Assembly (NCBI RefSeq): GCF_002101315.1
Contig: NZ_CP020777.1
Coordinates: forward strand, 1,054,001 to 1,118,000
DNA from: Candidatus Pelagibacter sp. RS39
GTDB taxonomy: Bacteria; Pseudomonadota; Alphaproteobacteria; Pelagibacterales; Pelagibacteraceae
Reading direction: 5' to 3'
DNA length: 64,000 nt
A program made the position numbers and the translations under genes. Below, piece after piece: positions 25,096 to 36,799 of the stretch (the stretch's first letter is position 1; each line of letters starts with the position of its first letter). The notes under the pieces were generated by a model, which was given only the letters and a program-made list of their open reading frames with translations, made no database searches and was not told where the DNA came from.

Positions 25096-26029
25096 ACCGT
25101 TAAAGATATTACTTTCTGCACCCAGGGGCTTTTGCGCAGGTGTTGAAAGAGCTATAGAAATTGTAGAAAAATCAATTAAAAAATATGGTGCTCCAGTTTA
25201 TGTTCGTCATGAAATTGTTCATAATAAATATGTAGTTGATGATTTAAAAAGCAAAGGTGCAATCTTTGTTGAGGAGCTCGAAGAAATAACAGATAGAAAA
25301 AGACCAGTTATTTTTTCAGCACATGGTGTTCCCAAAAAAATACCTGAGGATGCTAAAAACTATAACATGACTTATATAGATGCTACGTGTCCATTAGTAT
25401 CTAAAGTACATAGAGAAGCTGAAAATTTAAATAAAGCTGGCTATCATTTGATTTTGATAGGACATGAAAATCACCCTGAAGTAATTGGCACTATGGGCCA
25501 GTTACCTAAAGGCTCAATTGATCTTGTTCAAAATGAAGATGAGGCAAAAAAATACAAACCTCAAAATAACAAAAAAATTTCATATGTAACTCAAACGACG
25601 TTATCGGTAGACGATACAAAAGATATAATTCAGATCTTAAAAGATAGATTTCCTAATATAAAAGAACCAATGAAAGAAGATATTTGTTACGCTACAACAA
25701 ATAGACAAATGGCTGTCAAAAATATTGCAAAAAAATGTGATTTATTTTTTGTAATTGGCAGTAGAAATTCATCTAATTCAGTTAGATTAGTTGAAGTTGC
25801 AAAAAAATCCGGCTGTCCAAATTCACAATTAATTCATTCAAAAAGTGAAATACCATTCGATTTAATTCAAAATTCAAATACAATTGGTATTTCCTCTGGG
25901 GCCTCTGCACCTGAAATTTTAGTAAATAATTTTATAAATGAGCTAAAAAATAAATTTACAGTCAGTATAGATGAAGTAGAAATAATTAAGGAAAACGTTG
26001 TTTTTAAAGCACCGAAGAAATTAAACTAA
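25085..26029 (+). CDS. ispH: 4-hydroxy-3-methylbut-2-enyl diphosphate reductase
   Basis: 314 residues from the ATG at 25085; an in-frame TTG at 25076 is a less likely start. The three Cys ligands of the iron-sulfur cluster are in PRGFCAGVERAIEI, DATCPLVSKVHREA and EDICYATTNRQMAV, and HEIVHN carries a conserved substrate His. IspH makes IPP and DMAPP in the last step of the MEP pathway. It overlaps blh and follows the carotenoid genes, consistent with coordinated precursor supply. Confidence 0.97.
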   Translation: MKNKPLKILLSAPRGFCAGVERAIEIVEKSIKKYGAPVYVRHEIVHNKYVVDDLKSKGAIFVEELEEITDRKRPVIFSAHGVPKKIPEDAKNYNMTYIDATCPLVSKVHREAENLNKAGYHLILIGHENHPEVIGTMGQLPKGSIDLVQNEDEAKKYKPQNNKKISYVTQTTLSVDDTKDIIQILKDRFPNIKEPMKEDICYATTNRQMAVKNIAKKCDLFFVIGSRNSSNSVRLVEVAKKSGCPNSQLIHSKSEIPFDLIQNSNTIGISSGASAPEILVNNFINELKNKFTVSIDEVEIIKENVVFKAPKKLN

Positions 26030-26030
26030 A

Positions 26031-26996
26031 ATGGCTGTTTATACGAAAATAAGTAAAAAAGATATTTCTTATATTAATAGAAAATTTGATATAGAAAAAA
26101 TTTTAGAATTTAAAGGTATAAAGCAAGGAATTGAAAATACAAACTATTTACTAAAATCAAAGAATAAAAAATTTATACTGACAATTTTTGAAAAAAGAGT
26201 CGCTAAAAAAGAATTACCTTTTTTTATGAATTTGATGGATAAATTAAACAAATCAAAAATAAATTGCCCAAAACCACAAACAAAAAAAGATGGTGGGTAT
26301 TTAATTAATTTAAAAAATAAAGCAGCATGCATAGTTTCATTTCTAAAAGGAAAAGATAAAAAATCACTTAATTTTAAGAACTGTTATGACATTGGTAAAA
26401 TGATTGCTGAAATGCACCAATCCACAAAAAAAATTAATCTTACTAGAAAAAACTCTATGGGTGTCAAAAGTCTAAATCCATTACTTAAAAGTATAAGATT
26501 TAAGTCAAAAAAATTTACTAATGTAGAAAAATTTTTAAAAAATAATTTTAAAGATATAAAAACAAAATGGCCTAAAAATTTACCAAGCGGAGTAATTCAC
26601 GGAGATTTATTTATCGACAATATCTTTTTTAAAAATAACAAATTATCAGGAATAATTGATTTTTATTTCGCAGCTAATGACTATTTTATGTATGAAATTG
26701 CGATTTGTATTAACGCACTATGTTTTGATAAAAAAAGGTCTAAGTTCGTAATGAATAAAAATAAAGTCAAAAATTTAGTAAAGGGTTATGAAAAGATTCG
26801 AAAAATATCAGTAAAAGAAAAAAAATCGTTAAATATTTTGTGTCGGGGCGCTGCAATTAGATATTTTATGACTAGACTTTATGACTATTCGAACACTCCA
26901 AAGACAGCATTAATTAAGATAAAAGATCCAAGAGAATATTATCAAAAGCTTGTAATACATAATAATTTAAGAACGTATAAAGATTACTTGAATTAA
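26031..26996 (+). CDS. thrB: homoserine kinase (ThrB type 2, aminoglycoside phosphotransferase fold)
   Basis: 321 residues. The kinase core has KGIKQGIENTNYLLKS near the N-terminus and the catalytic loop VIHGDLFIDNIFF with the following metal site GIIDFYFAANDYFMYEIAI. This is the proteobacterial homoserine kinase distinct from GHMP-type ThrB. It phosphorylates homoserine on the way to threonine; threonine synthase (thrC) lies 2.3 kb away on the other strand. It starts one base after ispH and overlaps rnhA by one base. Confidence 0.92.
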   Translation: MAVYTKISKKDISYINRKFDIEKILEFKGIKQGIENTNYLLKSKNKKFILTIFEKRVAKKELPFFMNLMDKLNKSKINCPKPQTKKDGGYLINLKNKAACIVSFLKGKDKKSLNFKNCYDIGKMIAEMHQSTKKINLTRKNSMGVKSLNPLLKSIRFKSKKFTNVEKFLKNNFKDIKTKWPKNLPSGVIHGDLFIDNIFFKNNKLSGIIDFYFAANDYFMYEIAICINALCFDKKRSKFVMNKNKVKNLVKGYEKIRKISVKEKKSLNILCRGAAIRYFMTRLYDYSNTPKTALIKIKDPREYYQKLVIHNNLRTYKDYLN

Positions 26997-27418
26997 TGAT
27001 TAAAATATACACTGATGGTTCATGCATTGGCAATCCCGGTCAAGGTGGCTGGGCAGCAATAATATTAAACGATGGGAAAAAAATTGAAATTAAAGGAAGT
27101 AAAAAGGATACTACAAATAATCAGATGGAATTATTAGCGCCTATTAAAGCTCTTAAAGAAATTCCAAAAGGTAGCAAAGTTCAAATTTTTACAGACTCTA
27201 AATACGTAAAGTCTGGAATAACAGAATGGATACATAATTGGAAAAAAAATGGATGGAAAACTGCAAGCAAAAAAGAAGTGAGTAACAAAGATCTTTGGAC
27301 AGAATTAGATTTTCTTAATAATGAATTTGAAATAAGTTGGAATTGGGTAAAAGCCCATTCAACTGATGAATTAAATAATGAAGTAGATTTACTTGCAAGA
27401 TCAGCCGCTAATAATTAG
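26996..27418 (+). CDS. rnhA: ribonuclease HI
   Basis: 140 residues. All catalytic acids are visible: YTDGSCIGNPGQGGWAA, NNQMELLAPIKAL, IFTDSKYVKSGITEWI, and WVKAHSTDELNNEVDLLA with the conserved His and last Asp. It degrades RNA in RNA-DNA hybrids. The ATG overlaps the thrB stop by one base. It converges with the peroxiredoxin gene across 25 bases, where a weak CGCT/AGCG hairpin is present without a T-tract. Confidence 0.97.
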   Translation: MIKIYTDGSCIGNPGQGGWAAIILNDGKKIEIKGSKKDTTNNQMELLAPIKALKEIPKGSKVQIFTDSKYVKSGITEWIHNWKKNGWKTASKKEVSNKDLWTELDFLNNEFEISWNWVKAHSTDELNNEVDLLARSAANN

Positions 27419-27443
27419 AGCCCACGCTCAAAAAGCGCATTTA

Positions 27444-27932
27444 TTATAGTAAATTATTTAATAAATTTTCTGCAGAGGTTAAACCACACTCTTTAGTTTC
27501 TTTTTCTTCATGAATATTAACAACTGTGAAATTTTCAATTACCATTAAATAACGATTTGATCTAATTCCCATTCCTTTTGCATTTCGATCAACTTCCGCA
27601 CCAATCGCTTTTGTGAATGACAAATAAGGATCAGATAACATTTTTATTTTATCTCCTGTGTTATTTAACTCCCCCCAACCATTCATTACATAAGGATCAT
27701 TTACTGATAGACAAAATATATTTTCTATTCCTTTTGCTTTAATTTTATCTGCATTTGCTACAAAACCTGGTAGGTGAAGTTTTGAGCAAGTTGATGTAAA
27801 AGCCCCAGGTAAACCAAACAAAACGGTTTTGCCATTTCCAATAATTTCTCTTAATTTATTTTTTTGAGGTTCTCCGTCAACAAGTTGAAAAATCTCTGTG
27901 TCTGGTAGTTGGTCTTTTATTTTAATTTTCAT
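27444..27932 (-). CDS. peroxiredoxin (Prx5-like)
   Basis: 162 residues, typical of the Prx5 subfamily. The peroxidatic Cys is in LPGAFTSTCSKLHLPGF (about residue 49), and NDPYVMNGWGE and GIRSNRYLMVIEN are subfamily blocks. Another Cys near the C-terminus (KECGLTSAENLL) could resolve, but this is not certain. It reduces hydroperoxides in the cytoplasm. The start overlaps the thrC stop by four bases (ATGA), so it is the last gene of the cox-thrC transcript. Confidence 0.92.
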   Translation of the reverse strand: MKIKIKDQLPDTEIFQLVDGEPQKNKLREIIGNGKTVLFGLPGAFTSTCSKLHLPGFVANADKIKAKGIENIFCLSVNDPYVMNGWGELNNTGDKIKMLSDPYLSFTKAIGAEVDRNAKGMGIRSNRYLMVIENFTVVNIHEEKETKECGLTSAENLLNNLL

Positions 27933-29302
27933 ATCGAATTCATTACATATTTTTTAACTTTTTCAATATCATTTGACAGAAGTTCAAATTTTTCTTTTCT
28001 GTCATTAACATATTTAAGACTTTCAGGTAAATTTTCAGTTTTTGAAATTGCATCCTCTATTGCTTTTGGAAATTTACACGGGTGTGCAGTTGATAATACA
28101 ACACAATTTTTTTCCAATCCTAATTTCCTTACAGCACCAATACCCACTGCGGTATGTGGATCAACTACCATCTGGTGTTCATCTTTAATGGTTTTTATCA
28201 TTTTAATAGTTTCATTTTCATCGAGCATTTCAGATACAAAATTTTTTTTAATTTTATCTAGATCACTTTTATCAATTTTATAAGTATTATTTTTTATTTG
28301 AGCCATAACATTTTTTGTAACTTCTGAGTTACAACCTTTTACATCGTATAAAAGCCTTTCAAAATTACTTGCTATTTGTATATCCATACTTGGAGTGTTT
28401 GTTTCCTCAACTTTCTTTTGACTATAATCACCACCAGATATAGCTCTGTGCAGTATGTCATTTTTATTTGTAGCTACAATTAGTTTATCAATTGGAAGAC
28501 CTAGTTTTTTTGCCAAGTAGCCAGCGTAAATATCACCAAAGTTTCCTGTTGGAACAGAAAAAGATAGAGGCTGACCATTTCCAACTTTAAAGTAAGCATA
28601 AAAATAATATACAGATTGAGCAATTATTCTTGCCCAATTAATTGAATTTACACCTGACATATTAATTGATTTTGAAAATTTTTCGTCACTAAACATTGCT
28701 TTTACTAAATTTTGACAATCATCAAAGTTACCCTCTACAGCAATATTAAATACGTTACTCTCTTCATGTATTGTCATTAACCTTCTTTGTACTGGCGAAA
28801 TTTTATTATTTGGGTGCAATACAAAAACATTTAAATTACTTTTTCCTTTTAAAGCATCTATAGCAGCTGCTCCGGTATCACCAGAAGTAGCTACTATTAT
28901 GTTAATTTTTTTTTGATCTCTACTTAAATGATATTGATAAAAATTACCTATTAATTGCATAGCAATATCTTTGAAAGCAAGAGTAGGACCATGAAATAGT
29001 TCTAAAACTTTTAGATTTCCTAAATGAGAGATTTTTACAACATCATTAGATCTAAAATTAGAGTACGATTTTGAAATCAATGATATTAAGTCATCTTTAG
29101 ACATAAAATCTCCTATAAAAGGATAAATAATTTCAGCAGCTAAATCATTGTAGCTAAGATTTTTGAAGTTTTCTAATTCCTCTTTTTGAAATTGTTTAAT
29201 TGATTTAGGAACAAAAAGTCCTCCATCGTCTGCCAAACCTTTGAGGAAAACATCTTTAAAAGTAAAGTTTTTTTGATTATTTCTTGTACTAATGTAATTC
29301 AT
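27929..29302 (-). CDS. thrC: threonine synthase
   Basis: 457 residues. The N-terminal MNYISTRN, the PLP-binding Lys in HGPTLAFKDIAMQL (about residue 111), VATSGDTGAAAIDAL and VPTGNFGDIYAGYLAKK are characteristic. It converts O-phosphohomoserine to threonine in the cytoplasm. It begins directly after the surf1 stop with no gap, so it appears to ride on the cytochrome oxidase operon. Confidence 0.97.
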   Translation of the reverse strand: MNYISTRNNQKNFTFKDVFLKGLADDGGLFVPKSIKQFQKEELENFKNLSYNDLAAEIIYPFIGDFMSKDDLISLISKSYSNFRSNDVVKISHLGNLKVLELFHGPTLAFKDIAMQLIGNFYQYHLSRDQKKINIIVATSGDTGAAAIDALKGKSNLNVFVLHPNNKISPVQRRLMTIHEESNVFNIAVEGNFDDCQNLVKAMFSDEKFSKSINMSGVNSINWARIIAQSVYYFYAYFKVGNGQPLSFSVPTGNFGDIYAGYLAKKLGLPIDKLIVATNKNDILHRAISGGDYSQKKVEETNTPSMDIQIASNFERLLYDVKGCNSEVTKNVMAQIKNNTYKIDKSDLDKIKKNFVSEMLDENETIKMIKTIKDEHQMVVDPHTAVGIGAVRKLGLEKNCVVLSTAHPCKFPKAIEDAISKTENLPESLKYVNDRKEKFELLSNDIEKVKKYVMNSI

Positions 29303-29956
29303 TTAATAATTCTTTTTTCTTAAATACAAATATAGCAAAAGAATTGAAAGCGCTAATGAAAACCAAGTAATAGCGTATTTTTGATGATTATTAGAAATAT
29401 TTGCAGTAATTTTTTTTGGTTTAGGAAACTGATAATTTCCATCTAAATAAATAATATATTTTGAAAAGTTTTTACCTGTAAATTTAAAGATATCTTCTCT
29501 CTTTAAACTAAACCAATAATTTTCATCTAAATCATTATCTGGCTTAAAGATATTCTTTCTACCTTGTAATTTTAATGTTCCAATAATATTTTTTTGATCA
29601 AATTCATTTATTTCTTGAGTCCCCTTCTTTTCAAATGGTATCCAGCCTCTATTTATTAAATAATTTTCATCCCCAATGATAATTGGATTTATTACTTCAA
29701 ATCCAGGGGTACCAGACTCATTTAAATTGTATAAATAAATTTGTTTATCAAAATCTATTAACCCTGAAGTTTTGATTTTAAGAAAATTTTCTTTGTTTGA
29801 TTGAGCTAATTCAACTGGAGGATTTTTTAATGAATTTTCAATCTCTAAAATCAAATTATTCTTCCAATTTAGACGAATAATTTGCCATGTACCTAGTCCA
29901 ATAAAAACAAGAATAAAGAAAATTATAAAGACGGAAAATAAAAACTTATGTTTCAA
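29303..29956 (-). CDS. SURF1-family cytochrome oxidase assembly protein
   Basis: 217 residues. It has the SURF1 plan of a membrane helix at each end (FLFSVFIIFFILVFIGLGTW and YAITWFSLALSILLLYLYLR) around a periplasmic domain, with family motifs GTWQIIRL, NRGWIPF and NHQKYAITWF. SURF1 helps insert heme a into subunit I of aa3 oxidase. It lies eight bases after coxC, in agreement with that role. Confidence 0.93.
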   Translation of the reverse strand: MKHKFLFSVFIIFFILVFIGLGTWQIIRLNWKNNLILEIENSLKNPPVELAQSNKENFLKIKTSGLIDFDKQIYLYNLNESGTPGFEVINPIIIGDENYLINRGWIPFEKKGTQEINEFDQKNIIGTLKLQGRKNIFKPDNDLDENYWFSLKREDIFKFTGKNFSKYIIYLDGNYQFPKPKKITANISNNHQKYAITWFSLALSILLLYLYLRKKNY

Positions 29957-29964
29957 GGATCAAA

Positions 29965-30753
29965 TTAACTTCCCCAAATATATATTGCAGCAAACAAAAA
30001 TAACCAAACAACGTCAACAAAATGCCAATACCATGCAGCTGCTTCAAAACCAAAATGATGGTCTTTAGTAAAATGACCCAATTTTCCTCTCCATAAACAC
30101 ACTGCTAAAAAAATTGTTCCAACTATAACATGAAAACCGTGAAAACCTGTTGCCATGTAAAAAACAGAACCATAAATATGATCTGAAAAAGCAAATGTAG
30201 CATGATGATATTCATATGCTTGAAGTGCTGTAAAAAATGCTCCAAGAATTACTGTTAGCACCAATCCTTGTATAAAACCTTTTCTATCACCTTCTAATAA
30301 TGAATGATGAGACCAAGTAACTGTTGTACCTGATAACAGTAAAACTAATGTATTAATTAAAGGTATATCCCAAGGATCAAAAGTCACAATATCTTTAGGT
30401 GGCCATACATTTCCTACAAAATCATTTGGAAAAAGACTTGCATCAAAGTAAGCCCAAAACCACGCAACGAAAAACATCACCTCAGATGCAATAAATAAAG
30501 TCATTCCATAACGATGGTGAATTTGGACTACCGGTGTATGATGACCTTGATGTTCTGCTTCAATCACTACATCTCTGAACCACATATATGCGCCATAAAT
30601 TAGAAGAGCTAATCCAAGATACATTCCCCATGAAACATCTGAATGCATATAATACACAGCACCTATAGCTAATACTAAGCAAGAAAACGAGACGTAAATA
30701 GGCCAAGGACTTGGGTCTACTAAATGATAATCATGTTTTTTTTCAGCTGACAT
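29965..30753 (-). CDS. coxC: cytochrome c oxidase subunit III
   Basis: 262 residues with seven predicted membrane helices. Family markers include HHRYGMTLFIASEVMFFVAWF, TVTWSHHSLLEGDRKG, FYMATGFHGFHVIVGTIFL and AAAWYWHFVDVVWLFLF. Subunit III stabilises the catalytic core of aa3 oxidase in the inner membrane. It is nine bases after ctaG. Confidence 0.97.
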   Translation of the reverse strand: MSAEKKHDYHLVDPSPWPIYVSFSCLVLAIGAVYYMHSDVSWGMYLGLALLIYGAYMWFRDVVIEAEHQGHHTPVVQIHHRYGMTLFIASEVMFFVAWFWAYFDASLFPNDFVGNVWPPKDIVTFDPWDIPLINTLVLLLSGTTVTWSHHSLLEGDRKGFIQGLVLTVILGAFFTALQAYEYHHATFAFSDHIYGSVFYMATGFHGFHVIVGTIFLAVCLWRGKLGHFTKDHHFGFEAAAWYWHFVDVVWLFLFAAIYIWGS

Positions 30754-30762
30754 TTTTTTGGA

Positions 30763-31296
30763 TTATGATTGTTTATAATAATCTGTCGAGAAAAAAGTAT
30801 ACGACATAGTTACATCTTCTAGGTTCTTTACGCTTGGATCATTGACCATTTCGGGGTCTAGGTAAAAAGTCATTACGTAAGTTGCTTTTTCTCCTGCTTT
30901 TAATTCTTGTTTTTCAAAACAAAAACAGCCTAGTTTACTGTAATATTTGCCAAAACTTGCTGGGGATACATTAAAACTTGCTACTCCAGCAGTTGGTTCT
31001 CCACTATAATTTTCAACCTCAAACTCTATTTTATTAACTTGACCTACTTTCACATCTATAACATTAGATTTCGCTTTAAATTCCCAAGGTAAATTATTTA
31101 CATTGGTATCAAATCTAACACTCACAACTTTATTAAGAACTACTTTAGGAGCGTTATTTGATATTTGAGTAGTGCCTCCAAAACCTGTTACTCTACAAAA
31201 TAGATCGTATAAAGGTACTGCAGCGTAGGACAAGCCCAGCATGAATACAAATATTCCTATAAGGACTAATGGTGTAAGACTCTTTTTTTTTATCAT
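30763..31296 (-). CDS. ctaG: cytochrome c oxidase assembly protein CtaG/Cox11
   Basis: 177 residues. One N-terminal membrane helix (LVLIGIFVFMLGLSYAAVPL) is followed by a conserved YDLFCRVTGFGGT and the copper-binding CFCFEKQELKAGE motif. It delivers copper to the CuB centre of subunit I on the periplasmic side. Its ATG overlaps the stop of the preceding 41-residue ORF (ATGA). Confidence 0.96.
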   Translation of the reverse strand: MIKKKSLTPLVLIGIFVFMLGLSYAAVPLYDLFCRVTGFGGTTQISNNAPKVVLNKVVSVRFDTNVNNLPWEFKAKSNVIDVKVGQVNKIEFEVENYSGEPTAGVASFNVSPASFGKYYSKLGCFCFEKQELKAGEKATYVMTFYLDPEMVNDPSVKNLEDVTMSYTFFSTDYYKQS

Positions 31297-31418
31297 ATTG
31301 CTCTATCAAAAACCCCGGTATTATATAATGTAAATAAGAACAAAAAAATCATGAAAGCAATAATTGCTAATGCAGTCTTGATATTTTTTTTCTTTGTTTT
31401 TTTATCAGGTATAATCAT
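31293..31418 (-). CDS. 41-residue single-helix membrane ORF in the cox operon
   Basis: A short frame from ATG (31418-31416) to TGA (31295-31293) encodes a Lys-rich N-terminus (PDKKTKKKNIK), one hydrophobic helix (TALAIIAFMIFLFLFTLY) and NTGVFDRAI. It is joined to ctaB upstream and ctaG downstream by ATGA overlaps, which is strong positional evidence that it is translated. Small one-helix 'CoxF'-type ORFs occupy this place in other alphaproteobacterial cox operons as I recall; homology is inferred from position, size and topology. Its orientation would be Lys-rich end in the cytoplasm. Confidence 0.75.
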   Translation of the reverse strand: MIIPDKKTKKKNIKTALAIIAFMIFLFLFTLYNTGVFDRAI

Positions 31419-32326
31419 AAAATCTTATCTATCAAAAAAAGTACAAAAACCAAAAACAAATATAAGATAGAATAGCCAAATATTGATTTAGCTTTTTTTG
31501 CACTAAATTTATTTTTTTTAAATCTATAAAGATCAAAACATAAATAATTATAATAAATAGTTAATAATAATGATGGAATTAAAAAAACAAGTCCAACAAA
31601 GTTAATTACATATGGAAAAATTATCACTGGAAGCATTAACAATGAGTAAACAAAAATATTTGCTTTTGTAGTTTCTATCCCGTTTGTTAAAGGGAGCATA
31701 GGTATATTTGCTTTCTTATAGTCATCTGATTTATATAAACTTAACGCCCAAAAATGTGAGGGTGTCCAAAAGAAAATAATTAAAAAAAATGCAAAAGGTT
31801 CAAGAGATAATGATCCTGTAGCAATGGTCCAACCAATTACTGGAGGAAGAGCTCCTGCTGCTCCACCGATCACAATGTTTTGGGAGGTTCTTTTTTTTAA
31901 CCAAATTGTATAAATTAAAACGTAAAATATAATTGTAAAAAGCAATATGCCTGCGGATATTCTATTTGTAAAATAATCTAGTGCTACTACTGAAATAACC
32001 GATAAAGTTATTCCAAATATAAGTGCCTGATTTTTATTCACTTTACCTGTTGGTATTGGTCTTAAGCAAGTTCTACTCATCAAAGCATCAAGATCAGACT
32101 CGTACCACATATTCAATGCCCCTGCTGCTCCCGCACCCATTGAAACTAATAATATTCCAATTATTGCATCTTGAGTTGAAACTATAGTTGGGGCAGTCAA
32201 TAATCCTACCGCACAAGTAAATATCACAAGCGACATTACTCTTGGTTTCATCAATTTAAATAATTCAGAAAAATTCAGTAAGTCTTCCTGAGATAGATTG
32301 TCTTTTTTTAATTTTGAACTACTCAT
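31415..32326 (-). CDS. ctaB: heme o synthase (protoheme IX farnesyltransferase)
   Basis: 303 residues from the ATG at 32326; a TTG one codon upstream is possible. It is a UbiA-superfamily membrane protein with the first Asp-rich motif in NMWYESDLDALMSRT and RPIPTGK, the second region around YKSDDYKKANIPMLP, and about nine helices. It attaches a farnesyl chain to heme b to give heme o, the precursor of heme a. It follows coxA by 20 bases. Confidence 0.96.
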   Translation of the reverse strand: MSSSKLKKDNLSQEDLLNFSELFKLMKPRVMSLVIFTCAVGLLTAPTIVSTQDAIIGILLVSMGAGAAGALNMWYESDLDALMSRTCLRPIPTGKVNKNQALIFGITLSVISVVALDYFTNRISAGILLFTIIFYVLIYTIWLKKRTSQNIVIGGAAGALPPVIGWTIATGSLSLEPFAFFLIIFFWTPSHFWALSLYKSDDYKKANIPMLPLTNGIETTKANIFVYSLLMLPVIIFPYVINFVGLVFLIPSLLLTIYYNYLCFDLYRFKKNKFSAKKAKSIFGYSILYLFLVFVLFLIDKIL

Positions 32327-32346
32327 CAATTTTAAAGCTTTTATTT

Positions 32347-34796
<2,450 letters not shown>

Positions 34797-34856
34797 TTTT
34801 ATTAGCTATATAAAGCCCTTTTACAAAAATTACACTTTAGTTTTCGCGACAATTTA

Positions 34857-35558
34857 TCAATTAATCACATAATTTACGATCGAAATTGCAGATATGACTG
34901 CGGTTTCTGACCTTAAAATATTCTCATTAATTTTAATCGGTTGAACGCCCTTAAAAGAGAGAATCTTCTCTCTTTCGGTCTCTGAAAAATCACCCTCTGG
35001 ACCTATGATTATACAAACAGGTTTATCTGTAAATTTTGATTTATCAACCTTATTAATATTTGAATTTAAATCTGTAAAAATTAGATCCATGTAATTTTTT
35101 TTTAAAAAACTATTTAAATCTTGAGCATCTTCAATATTTGGTACATTAATACGATTTGATTGTTCACTAGCTTCAATTACAATTTTTTCTAAGCGATCTT
35201 TGTTAATTTTTCTTACCACTGTTCTATCAAATATAATTGGTAAAAATTTTGTAACTCCAAGCTCTGTTGCTTTTTGCAGCATAAAATTCTGATAGTTTGA
35301 TTTGATAGGAGAAAACGCTAACCATAATTCTTTTGTTATCTCTTTTTGTCTTAGTTGTTTTATTATTTTAAATTCAACAATATTTTTGGATATTCCTAAA
35401 ATTTTTGCCTCCCACTCTCCCTCTTTATTGAATAATGAGAAAACCTGATTTTCTTTTACTCTCATTACTTTGCTTAAATAATGTGATTGATCCTTATCAA
35501 GTTTATCAATCATGTTTGCTGATAAAGTGTCTGAAAAAAATAATCTAATATTACTCAT
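34857..35558 (-). CDS. rsmE: 16S rRNA (uracil-1498-N3)-methyltransferase
   Basis: 233 residues, SPOUT family. The N-terminal PUA-like part contains HYLSKVMRVKENQ; the knot part has LQKATELGVTKFLPIIFDRT, CIIIGPEGDFSETE and NILRSETAVISAISIVNYV. It methylates U1498 of 16S rRNA. It stands as a single minus-strand gene, divergent from the dehalogenase gene with 17 bases between the starts. Confidence 0.95.
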   Translation of the reverse strand: MSNIRLFFSDTLSANMIDKLDKDQSHYLSKVMRVKENQVFSLFNKEGEWEAKILGISKNIVEFKIIKQLRQKEITKELWLAFSPIKSNYQNFMLQKATELGVTKFLPIIFDRTVVRKINKDRLEKIVIEASEQSNRINVPNIEDAQDLNSFLKKNYMDLIFTDLNSNINKVDKSKFTDKPVCIIIGPEGDFSETEREKILSFKGVQPIKINENILRSETAVISAISIVNYVIN

Positions 35559-35575
35559 TTGTGTTAAGTTAATTT

Positions 35576-36238
35576 ATGCAAAATATTAAAGCAATAATTT
35601 TTGATGCTTATGGCACACTGTTTGATGTCAATTCAGCTGCTGAAAAATGTAAAGATAAAATTGGAGATAAATGGGAGGGTTTTGCAAACTTTTGGAGAAC
35701 TACTCAACTAGAATACACTTGGCTTAGAAGTTTAATGAAAAGACATAAAGACTTTTGGCAAATTACTGAAGACAGCTTAGATAAATCAATGAAGACCTTT
35801 AATATAGATGCTTCAATGAAAAATGAATTACTGAATTTGTATAAAGTTCTTTCACCTTTTAAGGAGGTTCCAGAAACTCTTAAAAAATTAAAAGAAAAGA
35901 ATTTTAAATTAGCTATACTTTCAAATGGAACTCCATCTCTTTTAAAAGAGTTAGTTGAAAGTAATAATTTAGATAAATTGTTCGATGATATATTTTCAAT
36001 AGAAGAAGTTGGAATTTATAAACCAGACTCGAAAGTTTATGACTTGCCTATAAAAAAATACAAAATTAAAAGTAATGAAGTTGCTTTCTTAAGTGCAAAC
36101 ACATGGGATGTTTCAGGAGGAGGAAATTATGGTTATCATTCTATTTGGGTAAACCGTAATAATAATATTTTTGATAAACTTGATTATGAACCTCAAAATC
36201 AAATCAAAAATTTAAGTGAACTTCTTAACTTAATCTAA
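35576..36238 (+). CDS. haloacid dehalogenase type II (HAD superfamily)
   Basis: 220 residues. HAD motif I is FDAYGTLFDV with the nucleophile Asp (about residue 10), motif II is LAILSNGTPSL, the conserved Lys lies in EEVGIYKPDSKVY, and the last motif is AFLSANTWDVSGGGNYG, the pattern of L-2-haloacid dehalogenases. These hydrolyse C-halogen bonds of 2-haloacids, though many relatives act on other substrates. It converges with the DUF924 gene with no gap. Confidence 0.9.
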   Translation: MQNIKAIIFDAYGTLFDVNSAAEKCKDKIGDKWEGFANFWRTTQLEYTWLRSLMKRHKDFWQITEDSLDKSMKTFNIDASMKNELLNLYKVLSPFKEVPETLKKLKEKNFKLAILSNGTPSLLKELVESNNLDKLFDDIFSIEEVGIYKPDSKVYDLPIKKYKIKSNEVAFLSANTWDVSGGGNYGYHSIWVNRNNNIFDKLDYEPQNQIKNLSELLNLI

Positions 36239-36799
36239 TCACCAAGAAGAATTGGGTCCTTTTAGAAATTCGATTTCTGCTTTTGTGGACTCTCTTCCTA
36301 AAATTTTATTTCTATGAGGATATCTATTAAATTTTTTGATTGCATTAGTATGGTCTTTCCAAAACTTTTTAATATCAGCTAGACCAGGATGTTCTTTTAA
36401 ATAAAGTTCTAAAAAATGATACGCCATTTCATGGTCAAACATTTCCTCACTATGTATTAATGGAAGCAACATAAAAAACCTTTGGCTCTGATCCATTCCA
36501 TCTAAATAATTCGATTTAATAGCATAGTGAACAATTAATCGAGTTTTTGAATCTTGCTCAAAAGCTCTTTTGTGATCTCTAAACATGTTTCTCGAAAATT
36601 GATCAAATAAGATAACTAATGCAAGACTTCCCATCGCTGTGTCTTGCCAGTCATCATACTCGTTTAGACTTGCTTTTTCATAATCATTTAAAAATTTTTC
36701 TCTAATTAATTGATCAAATTTCTCATCTTTCTTAAAACGTTTTTCTGATGGCGTCTCTATGAACCAAAAATCGAGAATTGCTTGAGCTCGTGGACTCAT
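36239..36799 (-). CDS. DUF924 family protein
   Basis: 186 residues, helical. The N-terminal ILDFWFIETPSEKRFKKD, LVILFDQFSRNMFRDHKRAF and RFFMLLPLIHSEEMFDHE segments match DUF924, a family with a TPR-like fold and no established activity. Its ATG overlaps the stop of the HxlR regulator by four bases, so it is probably transcribed with the regulator. Function unknown. Confidence 0.9.
   Translation of the reverse strand: MSPRAQAILDFWFIETPSEKRFKKDEKFDQLIREKFLNDYEKASLNEYDDWQDTAMGSLALVILFDQFSRNMFRDHKRAFEQDSKTRLIVHYAIKSNYLDGMDQSQRFFMLLPLIHSEEMFDHEMAYHFLELYLKEHPGLADIKKFWKDHTNAIKKFNRYPHRNKILGRESTKAEIEFLKGPNSSW

Noticed and set aside
27419..27443. CGCT/AGCG hairpin between rnhA and the peroxiredoxin gene as a bidirectional terminator
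   Set aside because: Only four base pairs and no proper T-tract on either side.
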